Positions 1 through 5,206 of a DNA stretch of 5,206 nt are shown here, one piece after another. A program made the position numbers and the translations under genes. This stretch comes from Candidatus Atribacteria bacterium (GTDB lineage Bacteria > Atribacterota > Atribacteria > Atribacterales > Atribacteraceae). The notes under the pieces were generated by a model, which saw only the letters and a list, made by a program, of their open reading frames with translations, had not been told where the DNA came from and did not search any database. The stretch is from the NCBI GenBank assembly GCA_026390275.1, contig JAPLGF010000360.1:1-5206 (forward strand), in the 5' to 3' direction. How positions within the stretch are numbered: position 1 is the stretch's first letter; each line of letters begins with the position of its first letter.

Positions 1-1703
1 TTTTCTTTTTCATTAATAAGATGGACCGGGAAGGTGCCCAGTTCGATAAAGCACTGGAAGAAATCCGCAACGATTTTTCCCATCAGGCCACCCCGCTCTA
101 CATCCCAATCGGGAAGGAAAGCAGCTTCAGCGGGGTGGTGGATATCCTGTCCCAGAAAGCACTGTATTTAGAAGCGGACGGCAAGACCCTGCGCGAAGGC
201 CCCGTCCCTCCCGAGATGGAAGAAAAAGCCCGGGAAATCCGGGAAATGGTAGTGGAAAACATCGCCGAGACGAGTGATGAACTCCTCAACCTGTACTTAG
301 AAGGCCAGGAGATCGCCCCTGATGTCCTGAAAAGTCACCTACGAACAGCTATTCTCCACCGGCAAATCTTCCCCATTCTCTGCGGGTCTGGATTGGCAGA
401 CAAGGGGGTGACACTCCTCTGTGACGTGCTGGCCGAGCTCGCCCCCGCACCCACCGATCGTCCGCCCATGACCGGGATCAATCCCAAAACCAAGGAACCG
501 GTGGAACGAAAATGTTTAGAAAATGAACCTTTTTCGGCTTATGTATTTAAACTTATTTCCGACCCCTACGTGGGAAAAGTGGCCCTGTTCCGCACCTATT
601 CCGGCCGAATCACCGCCGATTCCAAAATTTACAATTCTTCGCGCGACGGGGAAGAAAAAGTCGGCCAGTTCCTCATTCTGCGGGGGAAAAACCAGGAGAC
701 CTTAACGGAAGTGGGTCCGGGTGACATCGGAGCCATCGCCAAAATCAACCAGATTTTTTTGGGAGACACCCTTTCTGATAAAGATAAACCCCTCGTCTTC
801 CCGGAAATCAACTATCCAGAAGCAAACTTCATCGCCACCATCAGGGCCATGGGGCGGGGAGACGAAGACAAGATCAGCCAGACCATCAGCCGGATACTGG
901 AAGAAGACCCCACCCTCCGAGAGCGCCGGGACCCGGATACCAAGGAGGATATCATCTATGGTCTGGGGGATATCCATCTCGACGTGCTGGTGGAGAAAAT
1001 GAAACGGAAATTCGGAGTGGAAGTGGCCTTGTCCCTCCCCAAGGTTCCCTTTAAAGAAACCATCAAGGGATCCACCAAGGTGGAAGGGAAGTACAAGCGG
1101 CAGTCCGGTGGACGCGGACAGTATGGCCACTGCTGGCTGGAGCTGGAACCACTTCCCCGGGGTCAGGGATTCGAATTCGTGGATAAAATCGTGGGCGGAT
1201 CCATCCCCCGCAACTACATCCCCTCGGTAGAAAAAGGAGTGGAAGATGCCCGGCAGGAAGGGGTGCTGGCCGGATATCCCACCATTGACTTCCGGGCAAC
1301 CGTGTACGATGGATCGTTCCACCCGGTTGACTCTTCTGATATGGCTTTCAAGATCGCCGGTTCTATGGCTTTCAAAAAAGGAACGCTGGACTCCAATCCG
1401 ATCCTGCTGGAACCGATCATGACCATGGAGATCACGGTCCCCGATGAATACATGGGGGACGTGATCGGTGACATCAACAGCCGGAGAGGAAAGATTCTGG
1501 GAATGGATCCCCAGAACGGGACTCAGGTGATCAAGACCCTGGTACCCCTGGCGGAAGTGTTCCGTTACTCGGTGGATCTCCGGTCCATCACCCAGGGTCG
1601 CGGCTTCTTTAAAATGACCTTCTCCAATTACGAAGAAGTCCCATTACCGATTGCCGAGGGAATCATCCAGAAAACAAAGAAAGAAAAAGAAGAGGCCGGA
1701 TGA
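1..1703 (+). CDS. fusA: Elongation factor G-family translational GTPase (EF-G-like/EF-G-2 type), 5'-truncated by window edge
   Basis: EF-G is a ribosome-dependent GTPase that drives tRNA-mRNA translocation in the cytoplasm. The frame is open from base 3 and reads FFFINKMDREG, so the ATG at 21 is the Met inside the G4 guanine-specificity motif NKMD (15-26), not a start; P-loop and switch regions lie upstream. Counting that Met as residue 1: rest of the G domain with G5-like CGSGLADKG (121-129), domain II about 170-255 (VGPGDIGAI), domain III about 260-348 (EEDPTLRERRDPDT, GLGDIHLDVLVEKMKRKFGVEV), domain IV about 350-455 (RQSGGRGQYGH; tip GSFHPVDSSDMAF with the tip His at 1320-1322), domain V about 460-545 (LLEPIMTMEI, MGDVIGDINSRRGKILGM, LRSITQGRG). 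With about 130-140 missing residues the total is near the family's usual 660-700. RGKNQE in domain II and the EEYMGD-like wording in domain V suggest the paralogous EF-G-like branch; that sub-assignment is inference. The stop overlaps the acpS start. Confidence 0.95.
   Translation, partial: FFFINKMDREGAQFDKALEEIRNDFSHQATPLYIPIGKESSFSGVVDILSQKALYLEADGKTLREGPVPPEMEEKAREIREMVVENIAETSDELLNLYLEGQEIAPDVLKSHLRTAILHRQIFPILCGSGLADKGVTLLCDVLAELAPAPTDRPPMTGINPKTKEPVERKCLENEPFSAYVFKLISDPYVGKVALFRTYSGRITADSKIYNSSRDGEEKVGQFLILRGKNQETLTEVGPGDIGAIAKINQIFLGDTLSDKDKPLVFPEINYPEANFIATIRAMGRGDEDKISQTISRILEEDPTLRERRDPDTKEDIIYGLGDIHLDVLVEKMKRKFGVEVALSLPKVPFKETIKGSTKVEGKYKRQSGGRGQYGHCWLELEPLPRGQGFEFVDKIVGGSIPRNYIPSVEKGVEDARQEGVLAGYPTIDFRATVYDGSFHPVDSSDMAFKIAGSMAFKKGTLDSNPILLEPIMTMEITVPDEYMGDVIGDINSRRGKILGMDPQNGTQVIKTLVPLAEVFRYSVDLRSITQGRGFFKMTFSNYEEVPLPIAEGIIQKTKKEKEEAG
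1700..1703 (+). promoter_or_regulatory. ATGA stop-start overlap, EF-G gene to acpS
   Basis: The acpS ATG (1700-1702) and the EF-G-gene TGA (1701-1703) share three bases. A purine-rich run with AGAGG (1691-1695) lies just upstream, inside the EF-G 3' end. This is the usual signature of translational coupling; coupling itself is inferred. Confidence 0.85.
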
Positions 1704-2095
1704 GTCTCCTGGTCTTAATCGGGATCGATGTGGTGGAGATCAAAAGGGTGGAAGTGGCCATTCGCCGCTCGGGAACGCACTTCGTGAACCGGATCTGTAC
1801 TGAAAATGAAGTCGCCTACTACCAGCACAAAGGGGACCGTCGCTTCTTGGAAGGGGTGGCGGCCCTTTTTGCTGCCAAAGAAGCAGTAAAGAAGCTCTTT
1901 CTGCAAAAAGAAATCAACCCGGGGTGGAAGAGTATCACCATCATTCATAACTCATCCGGAAAACCGGCGGTGTTTTTATCCGACGTGTCCTTCTCCACCG
2001 TGTTTGATTCCATCTCTCTCTCCCTCTCTCACACTCGAGAGTACGTCATAGCAGCGGCAGTGGGAGTGAATGAACCCCAGAGGGCGGTTCTATGA
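1700..2095 (+). CDS. acpS: Holo-[acyl-carrier-protein] synthase (4'-phosphopantetheinyl transferase AcpS)
   Basis: AcpS transfers 4'-phosphopantetheine from coenzyme A to the conserved serine of apo-acyl carrier protein, making it active for fatty acid synthesis; it is a small cytoplasmic Mg-dependent homotrimer. The 131-residue product has the family length. Visible motifs are GIDVVEIKRVE (8-18, Asp10 being the expected metal ligand), ENEVAYY (35-41), FAAKEAVKK (57-65, Glu61 second metal ligand and downstream Lys), SGKPAV (86-91) and SLSHTREYVIAAAV (108-121). The ATG at 1700 places GIDVVEI at the expected distance from the N-terminus; AGAGG at 1691-1695 is a close Shine-Dalgarno. The start shares ATGA with the EF-G stop, and the stop shares ATGA with the nnr start. 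Oddity: the usual A-F/L-G-T-G-I after the KEA helix is replaced by LFLQKEI, so the GTG motif is absent although length is nearly normal. I am sure of the family, less sure that activity is normal. Confidence 0.95.
   Translation: MSLLVLIGIDVVEIKRVEVAIRRSGTHFVNRICTENEVAYYQHKGDRRFLEGVAALFAAKEAVKKLFLQKEINPGWKSITIIHNSSGKPAVFLSDVSFSTVFDSISLSLSHTREYVIAAAVGVNEPQRAVL
2079..2084 (+). promoter_or_regulatory. Ribosome-binding site of nnr
   Basis: AGAGGG lies 7 bases before the ATG at 2092, inside the last codons of acpS. The nnr ATG and acpS TGA form another ATGA overlap (2092-2095), so the RBS and the overlap together fix the nnr start. Confidence 0.75.
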
Positions 2096-3468
2096 AACTT
2101 GTAACAGCGGAATCCATGTCGAAAATTGAAAAAGTGCTGGGCGAAAAGTGGACCCTTCCTCCCATCATCCTGATGGAGAATGCCGGACGGAACGTGGCGG
2201 ATATCGCTACCAGCTTCCTCCGGTCCCATCCTGCCTGGACGCAGGGAGTGGTGGTCTGTGGGAAGGGGAATAATGGGGGAGACGGGATGGTAGTAGCTCG
2301 CCATCTCGCTCGCCGTTTCCCGCAACTCCCGCTCACCGTTTTTTTGGTGGGTAATCCGGATACCATGCACGGTGATGCCCTCACCAATTTCGCCATTTGC
2401 CAGAACATGGGAATCCCCATCGTCAGGGTCCTCCCGGAAAAACCGTTGATCATCCCCCCCCATTCCTTCATCATCGATGCCCTGTTCGGAACCGGTTTAT
2501 CCCAGGACATCGGGGGCATTCACCGGATGGTGATCGAAACCATCAACGCCGCGGAAGAAAGCTTTGTCCTCTCCATCGATGTCCCCTCCGGAATCGATGC
2601 CAGTTGGGGGAGAGTGATGGGATGCGCGGTGAAGGCCAATCTCACGGTGAGCCTGGGTTATTTGAAGAGGGGACTGGTGGTTTCACCGGGCCGGGAATAC
2701 ACCGGAGAAGTCCGGGTGACCGATATCGGTATCCCCTTAGAGACGAAAGATGCCCCTGATTTCCGTGATGGATTCCTCATCACTCCGGAAAAAATTCACC
2801 TGATTCTTCCTCACCGGCCAGATCAGGCGCATAAGATATCGGTGGGAGTGGCCGCGGTAGTGGCCGGAAACCAGGACATGACCGGTGCCGGGCTCCTGGT
2901 GTGCCAGGGGGCTTACGCCGCGGGGGCGGGAATGGTGGTCTGGCCTTTGCAGACGGCGCTTGCTCCCCTGGTGAAGATCCGTACACCGGAAGTCGTCAGC
3001 TTTCCTCTCTCCCGCCGGTCGGAAAAAGTTTCTTTCGGATATCAGCCTCATCATGTTCCGGAAATCATTACTGCTTGCACGGCACGGAAATGTCGGGCCA
3101 TCGCCATCGGTCCGGGTTTGGGCCAGTCATCCGCCACCTACTTTTTCGTGGAAAAACTGGTGCAGTCCTCTCCGATCAAGGGAGTTCTGGATGCCGATGC
3201 CCTGAATGCCCTGGCCCTCCACCGGGAAAGGTGGAACCAGCAGCTTACCGGCTGGGTGATCACTCCCCACGAAGGGGAGCTGGCCCGACTTCTGGGTGTC
3301 CCCGTTTCGGTGATCGGACAGAACCGGATCGCTTCCGCCTGTGCCGCTACCGGTTTGACAGTGCCATCACGGCGGTTTTTCTCCACGGTTTGGCGGGAGA
3401 TATTGCCGTTCAGGAAAAAAAGCTATTTGTTGCCAGTGACATCGCTTTTCACATTCCGTACGCGATAA
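2092..3468 (+). pseudogene. nnr: Bifunctional NAD(P)H-hydrate repair enzyme Nnr (epimerase + ADP-dependent dehydratase), disrupted in the dehydratase domain
   Basis: Nnr repairs damaged NAD(P)H hydrates: the N-terminal NnrE (YjeF_N) domain epimerises R and S forms, and the C-terminal NnrD ribokinase-like domain dehydrates the S form using ADP. The NnrE part looks complete: MENAGRNVAD (28-37), GKGNNGGDG (57-65), DALFGTG (129-135), SIDVPSGID (161-169), KANLTVSLG (181-189). NnrD starts near 225 and shows VAGNQDMTGA (257-266), IGPGLG (339-344), DADALNAL (367-374) and PHEGELARLLG (392-402). Homology stops at about residue 420-424 (NRIASACAATGLTV); the last 34 or so codons to the stop at 3466-3468 are a shifted-frame tail resembling nothing in the family. 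The true C-terminus resumes in another frame from about 3351. The missing stretch would carry the NPG-MATGG-GTGD catalytic segment. Length here is 458 versus about 490-520 normally. AGAGGG at 2079-2084 supports the ATG at 2092. NnrE may still be made and work; NnrD should not if the sequence is right. Confidence 0.88.
3340..3363 (+). other. Deletion/frameshift junction inside nnr
   Basis: Frame 1 homology to NnrD (ASACAATGLTV) runs out between about 3351 and 3363, and frame 3 homology (RFDSAI) begins at about 3351. The bases at 3351-3363 can be read plausibly in both frames, as GLTV and as RFDSA, which would fit a short sequence match at the joint. By comparison with the family about 48-53 residues are missing, roughly 145-160 bases, and the loss must be 1 more than a multiple of 3 to move frame 1 to frame 3. 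Confidence 0.75.
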
Positions 3469-3545
3469 AGGTGGTTCAAAACAGTGAATACCGACTTTCC
3501 CTTGTGGATGGAGATTCAGGCGGAACATCTCCGCACAAACTATGA
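3351..3545 (+). pseudogene. nnr: Out-of-frame C-terminal remnant of NnrD
   Basis: Read in frame 3 from 3351, the DNA gives RFDSAITAVFLHGLAGD (3351-3401) followed by VASDIAFHIPYAIK (3429-3470). This is the recognisable end of NnrD enzymes, where (P)FxxA...GV(Y/F)LHGLAGD is followed by (I)ASDLIxxLPxAI. It belongs to the preceding nnr but sits in a different frame, with no start of its own. Beyond AIK the frame runs on to a TGA at 3543-3545, overlapping the start of alr by 62 bases; that tail shows no family resemblance and may be non-native. Confidence is high for the homology and lower for the right boundary. Confidence 0.8.
3467..3474 (+). promoter_or_regulatory. Ribosome-binding site that fixes the GTG start of alr
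   Basis: AAAGGTGG sits 9 bases upstream of GTG 3484. It is the only good Shine-Dalgarno-like run near the alr N-terminus, and it lies inside the nnr C-terminal remnant. This supports GTG 3484 over the internal ATG at 3508. Confidence 0.75.
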
Positions 3546-3885
3546 ACTCCTGAAACGTTCAGCGCAACAAGACGGCCAGGCCCAGATCATGGGCGTGGTC
3601 AAAGCCGATGCTTATGGACATGGAACCGAATGCGTCACCCTGCTGCAACAGTATGGAATGGACCGCTTCGGAGTGGCCTCGGTGCAGGAAGGAGAAATCC
3701 TGCGAAAAGAAGGCATTACCGGATCGATTTACCTCCTGGGGGGGTTCATTGCGGAAGAGATTCCGGGAATATTAACTTATGGCCTCATCCCGGTCCTCTC
3801 CTCTCCGGACGAATTTGAAAGCCTGGCTCAGATGGCCAATCAACAGCAACACGATCTTGATTTTCACCTGAAGATCGTATCATGA
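3484..3885 (+). pseudogene. alr: Alanine racemase, N-terminal fragment (broken alr, part 1)
   Basis: Alr is the PLP-dependent cytoplasmic enzyme that interconverts L- and D-alanine for peptidoglycan precursors. This fragment carries the start of the TIM-barrel: WMEIQAEHLRTNY (8-20), the PLP-lysine motif MGVVKADAYGHG with Lys40, DRFGVASVQEG (60-70), ILRKEGI and LLGGF (84-88), and finally DFHLKI (126-131), whose Lys130 matches the lysine that is carbamylated in Bacillus-type enzymes. It then ends after two more codons at TGA 3883-3885. A normal enzyme continues with DTGMGRLG and about 24 further residues before the THFA motif; those are absent and the rest of the gene lies in frame 3. The GTG start at 3484 is chosen because AAAGGTGG (3467-3474) lies 9 bases upstream and the product begins at the family's usual point. 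Alone, 133 residues cannot make an active racemase. Confidence 0.9.
3871..3884 (+). other. Deletion/frameshift junction inside alr
   Basis: Frame 1 gives HLKI up to 3876, and frame 3 gives IMTHFAS from 3879. In intact alanine racemases these two motifs are separated by about 32 residues containing DTGMGR, so roughly 94-97 bases are missing, again one more than a multiple of 3. The joint happens to create ATGA (3882-3885), which makes the two pieces look like two coupled genes; given the lost conserved segment I read this as coincidence. Confidence 0.8.
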
Positions 3886-4526
3886 CCCACTTTGCCAGTT
3901 CTGAAAATGATCCCGTTTATACCAGAAAACAGTATGGTCTTTTTTCCCAAACCGTCCAGTCGTTCTGTCAATATACCGGGCTGTCCCCCGATTCCCTGGA
4001 AAAACATTGTTGTAACAGTGCTGGCTTTCTTTTTTTCCCCCCATACCACGGGCAGATGATTCGTCTCGGTATTGCTCTATTCGGCGTTTCGCCCACCCTG
4101 GATCCCCAAGACGTCCGGTCTCGAGGACTCCGACCGGTAATGAGCATCAAAGGCCGGATCAAGCACCTGAAGACCCTCCCTCCGGATTTCTGTGTGGGGT
4201 ATGGGAGCACCTGGGTCACCCGGCGAGAAACCCGCATTGCAGTCATCCCCATCGGATATGCCCAGGGTCTCTTCCGTTCCCTTTCCAATCACTGCGATGT
4301 TCTGGTGCGGGGAAAACGGGCAAAGTGTATCGGAACCATCTCCATGGATCAAATAATGGTGGACATCACTGACATCCCGGGAGTGGAGAAGGGGGACCTG
4401 GTCACCATTTTGGGACAAGACGGGAATGACGAAATTCGAGCCGAGGAACTGGCGGTTCGGGCCAACACCATCCCGCACGAAATCCTGTGCAGCTTCGTGC
4501 GGATCAAGAACCGGATCACGGTATGA
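3882..4526 (+). pseudogene. alr: Alanine racemase, C-terminal fragment (broken alr, part 2)
   Basis: This is the remainder of the TIM-barrel plus the C-terminal beta domain of alanine racemase. Counting from the Met at 3882: MTHFASSEND (1-10, His3 aligning with the PLP-stacking His166 of Geobacillus Alr), CCNSAGFLF (43-51), RLGIALFG (61-68, Arg61 contacting the PLP ring nitrogen in the family), VGYGSTW (105-111, Tyr107 the catalytic base contributed across the dimer), AVIPIGYAQG (120-129), GTISMDQIMVDI (151-162) and HEILCSF (199-205). All catalytic landmarks downstream of the break are kept, and the reading frame is clean through a 7-T/6-C run at 4030-4042. The ATG at 3882 is an internal residue of the ancestral protein, not a credible start: there is no good ribosome-binding site. 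Together with part 1 and about 32 missing residues the enzyme would be about 378 residues, which is normal. The stop overlaps tsaE by ATGA. Confidence 0.9.
4523..4526 (+). promoter_or_regulatory. ATGA stop-start overlap, alr to tsaE
   Basis: The tsaE ATG (4523-4525) overlaps the alr TGA (4524-4526). With no strong Shine-Dalgarno nearby, tsaE translation probably depends on ribosomes ending alr. If the upstream alr frameshift is real, ribosomes stop at 3885 and tsaE expression could fall unless translation re-initiates. Confidence 0.75.
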
Positions 4527-4969
4527 AATCCCTGATCACCTTTCGTTCACTGAGCGAAGATGACACCCGGCGCATCGCCGGGGAACTCTTCGAACAACTA
4601 TTCCATCCCGGAGATCTCATCATCCTGTCGGGACCACTGGGAGCGGGCAAAACCTATTTCGTCAAAGGGCTGGCCCAGGCCATGGGCATTCCCCCGAAAC
4701 AGGTGGTGAGTCCCACCTTCGCCCTGATGCGCGAGTATTTTACCCCCTCCTGGCACCTGTACCACCTCGATTTCTACCGACTCCATACTCCCGAAGAAGC
4801 GATGGACCTCTGCTGGGAGGAAGCCCTGTCCCCCCCCGCCCTGATCGTCATCGAATGGGGAGAGAAATTCCTCAAGCATCTCCCTCGTCCTTTTTATCTC
4901 GTTCACCTCACCCCCATTGATGAAACGCTCCGACAAATCGAGGTAGAATTTTATGAGAAAGAGGAGTAG
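4523..4969 (+). CDS. tsaE: tRNA (adenosine(37)-N6)-threonylcarbamoyltransferase complex ATPase subunit TsaE
   Basis: TsaE is the small ATPase that works with TsaB and TsaD to finish synthesis of N6-threonylcarbamoyladenosine at position 37 of ANN-decoding tRNAs. The 148-residue product is of family length and shows Walker A SGPLGAGKTYFVKGL (36-50), QVVSPTFALMREY (60-72), HLDFYRLHTPEEA (81-93, the usual H-x-D-x-Y-R-L) and LIVIEWGEK (107-115). I place the start at ATG 4523, giving MKSLITFRSLSEDDT, because it matches the usual N-terminus and shares ATGA with the alr stop. A GTG 36 bases earlier would add 12 unrelated residues inside alr. There is no strong ribosome-binding site, which fits translation coupled to alr. 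An 8-C run at 4830-4837 lies within an intact frame. The neighbour tsaB supports the assignment. Confidence 0.96.
   Translation: MKSLITFRSLSEDDTRRIAGELFEQLFHPGDLIILSGPLGAGKTYFVKGLAQAMGIPPKQVVSPTFALMREYFTPSWHLYHLDFYRLHTPEEAMDLCWEEALSPPALIVIEWGEKFLKHLPRPFYLVHLTPIDETLRQIEVEFYEKEE
4962..4966 (+). promoter_or_regulatory. Ribosome-binding site of tsaB
   Basis: AGGAG lies 9 bases before ATG 4976, within the last codons of tsaE. It is the strongest Shine-Dalgarno match in the window and fixes the tsaB start. Confidence 0.8.
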
Positions 4970-4975
4970 TCAACC

Positions 4976-5206
4976 ATGATCTTAGCCTTTGATTCCAGCA
5001 CCCCCTGGCTGACGGTTGTAGTAGGAAACTCTCAGGATATCGCGTTTCAGTTCCAGTGTGAGGCCAGGGAAAACCATTCCCGCCTACTGGTGGACGTTCT
5101 CCAGCAAATCGGGGAATCCCGGTTGATTCCTTCTCTCACCGGAGTGGTGGTGGGTCTGGGACCCGGTTCCTTCACCGGGGTCAAAATCGGAAACATGTTC
5201 GCCCGA
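4976..5206 (+). CDS. tsaB: tRNA t6A biosynthesis protein TsaB (YeaZ family), N-terminal part, cut by window edge
   Basis: TsaB is the non-catalytic partner that pairs with the TsaD (Kae1-like) subunit and with TsaE in the threonylcarbamoyl transfer step of tRNA t6A modification. Only the first 77 codons are in the window, open to the last base. They read MILAFDSSTPWLTVVVG (1-17, the ASKHA-fold beta-strand start, usually MILAIDTST), ENHSRLLVDVLQQ (31-43, matching the family H-S-x-x-L-L-P segment) and VVVGLGPGSFTGVKIG (57-72, the signature GPGSFTG-x-R-x-G with Lys in place of Arg). A full protein is about 210-240 residues. The ATG at 4976 follows the tsaE stop by 6 bases and has AGGAG at 4962-4966, so both RBS and homology agree. 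Family assignment is firm; everything beyond codon 77 is unseen. Confidence 0.93.
   Translation, partial: MILAFDSSTPWLTVVVGNSQDIAFQFQCEARENHSRLLVDVLQQIGESRLIPSLTGVVVGLGPGSFTGVKIGNMFAR

Noticed and set aside
21..23. ATG at 21 as the start of the EF-G-family gene
   Set aside because: The frame is open upstream and reads FFFINK before it; this Met is inside the NKMD nucleotide-binding motif, so the gene begins before the window.
702..1322. 206-codon open frame on the minus strand
   Set aside because: It lies wholly inside the well-supported EF-G gene, and its translation shows no recognisable family; it is a shadow of GC-rich codon use.
2013..2030. CT-rich near-dinucleotide run as a possible phase-variable repeat
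   Set aside because: It is short and imperfect, and encodes the conserved SLSLSH segment of AcpS; no evidence of slippage.
2454..2461. Homopolymer runs (C8 at 2454-2461 and 4830-4837, T7 at 754-760 and 4030-4036, G7 at 3738-3744) as sites of sequencing frameshifts
   Set aside because: Family homology continues in the same frame on both sides of every one of these runs.
2029..2519. Two minus-strand open frames of 144 and 157 codons over acpS/nnr
   Set aside because: They overlap each other and two recognised genes, have low-complexity P/R/H-rich translations, and show no homology signal.
2901..3545. A separate 214-codon gene in frame 3
   Set aside because: Its first 150 codons are a shadow of nnr; only the last part from about 3351 has homology, and that is the displaced NnrD C-terminus.
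3871..3890. Programmed frameshifting or a naturally split two-chain alanine racemase
   Set aside because: No slippery heptamer or clear stem-loop is seen at the joint, and about 32 conserved residues are absent, which neither recoding nor splitting would explain.
4487..4522. GTG at 4487 as the start of tsaE
   Set aside because: It would add 12 residues with no family resemblance and a 40-base overlap with alr; ATG 4523 gives the normal N-terminus and an ATGA overlap.
1..5206. A new defence, mobile or regulatory RNA system
   Set aside because: All the DNA is accounted for by known housekeeping families with no free intergenic space, no repeats, no integrase or transposase and no structured leader that I could find by eye.

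Overview
The window is a compact, all-forward block of bacterial housekeeping genes with almost no intergenic DNA. In order it holds: the 3' part of an elongation factor G-family GTPase (cut at the left edge), acpS (holo-ACP synthase), a bifunctional NAD(P)H-hydrate repair gene (nnr), alr (alanine racemase), tsaE, and the first 77 codons of tsaB (cut at the right edge). No RNA gene, mobile element, CRISPR array, convincing promoter or terminator is visible. The genes are most simply read as one transcription unit running through both edges.

The organism is certainly a bacterium of moderate GC. The acpS-nnr-alr order is common in Firmicutes, especially Clostridia, and related layouts occur in other deep or thermophilic lineages such as Synergistota, Atribacterota and Thermotogota. 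The sequence does not let me choose among these. The EF-G copy looks more like the paralogous 'EF-G-like' (EF-G-2) branch than the canonical str-operon EF-G, judging from its domain II, III and V wording.

The genes are tightly packed. EF-G/acpS, acpS/nnr and alr/tsaE each share a 4-base ATGA stop-start overlap, and tsaE and tsaB are 6 bases apart, so translational coupling is likely. Functionally the block mixes translation (EF-G), activation of acyl carrier protein (AcpS), metabolite repair (Nnr), D-alanine supply for the cell wall (Alr), and tRNA t6A modification (TsaE, TsaB). This is a typical housekeeping assortment rather than one pathway.

The main anomaly is that the two middle genes are broken in the same way. 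In nnr, about 50 residues, including the NnrD segment with the glycine-rich GTGD catalytic motif, are missing near position 3350; the C-terminal remnant continues in another frame. In alr, about 32 residues, including the DTGMGR segment, are missing at about 3876-3881, and the rest continues in another frame. In both cases frame 1 becomes frame 3. Homopolymer miscounts cannot explain this because conserved residues are gone. Either these are two small out-of-frame deletions (real pseudogenes or strain variants) or, perhaps more likely for essential-type genes in an otherwise intact operon, assembly or consensus dropouts. I found no sign of a previously undescribed biological system.
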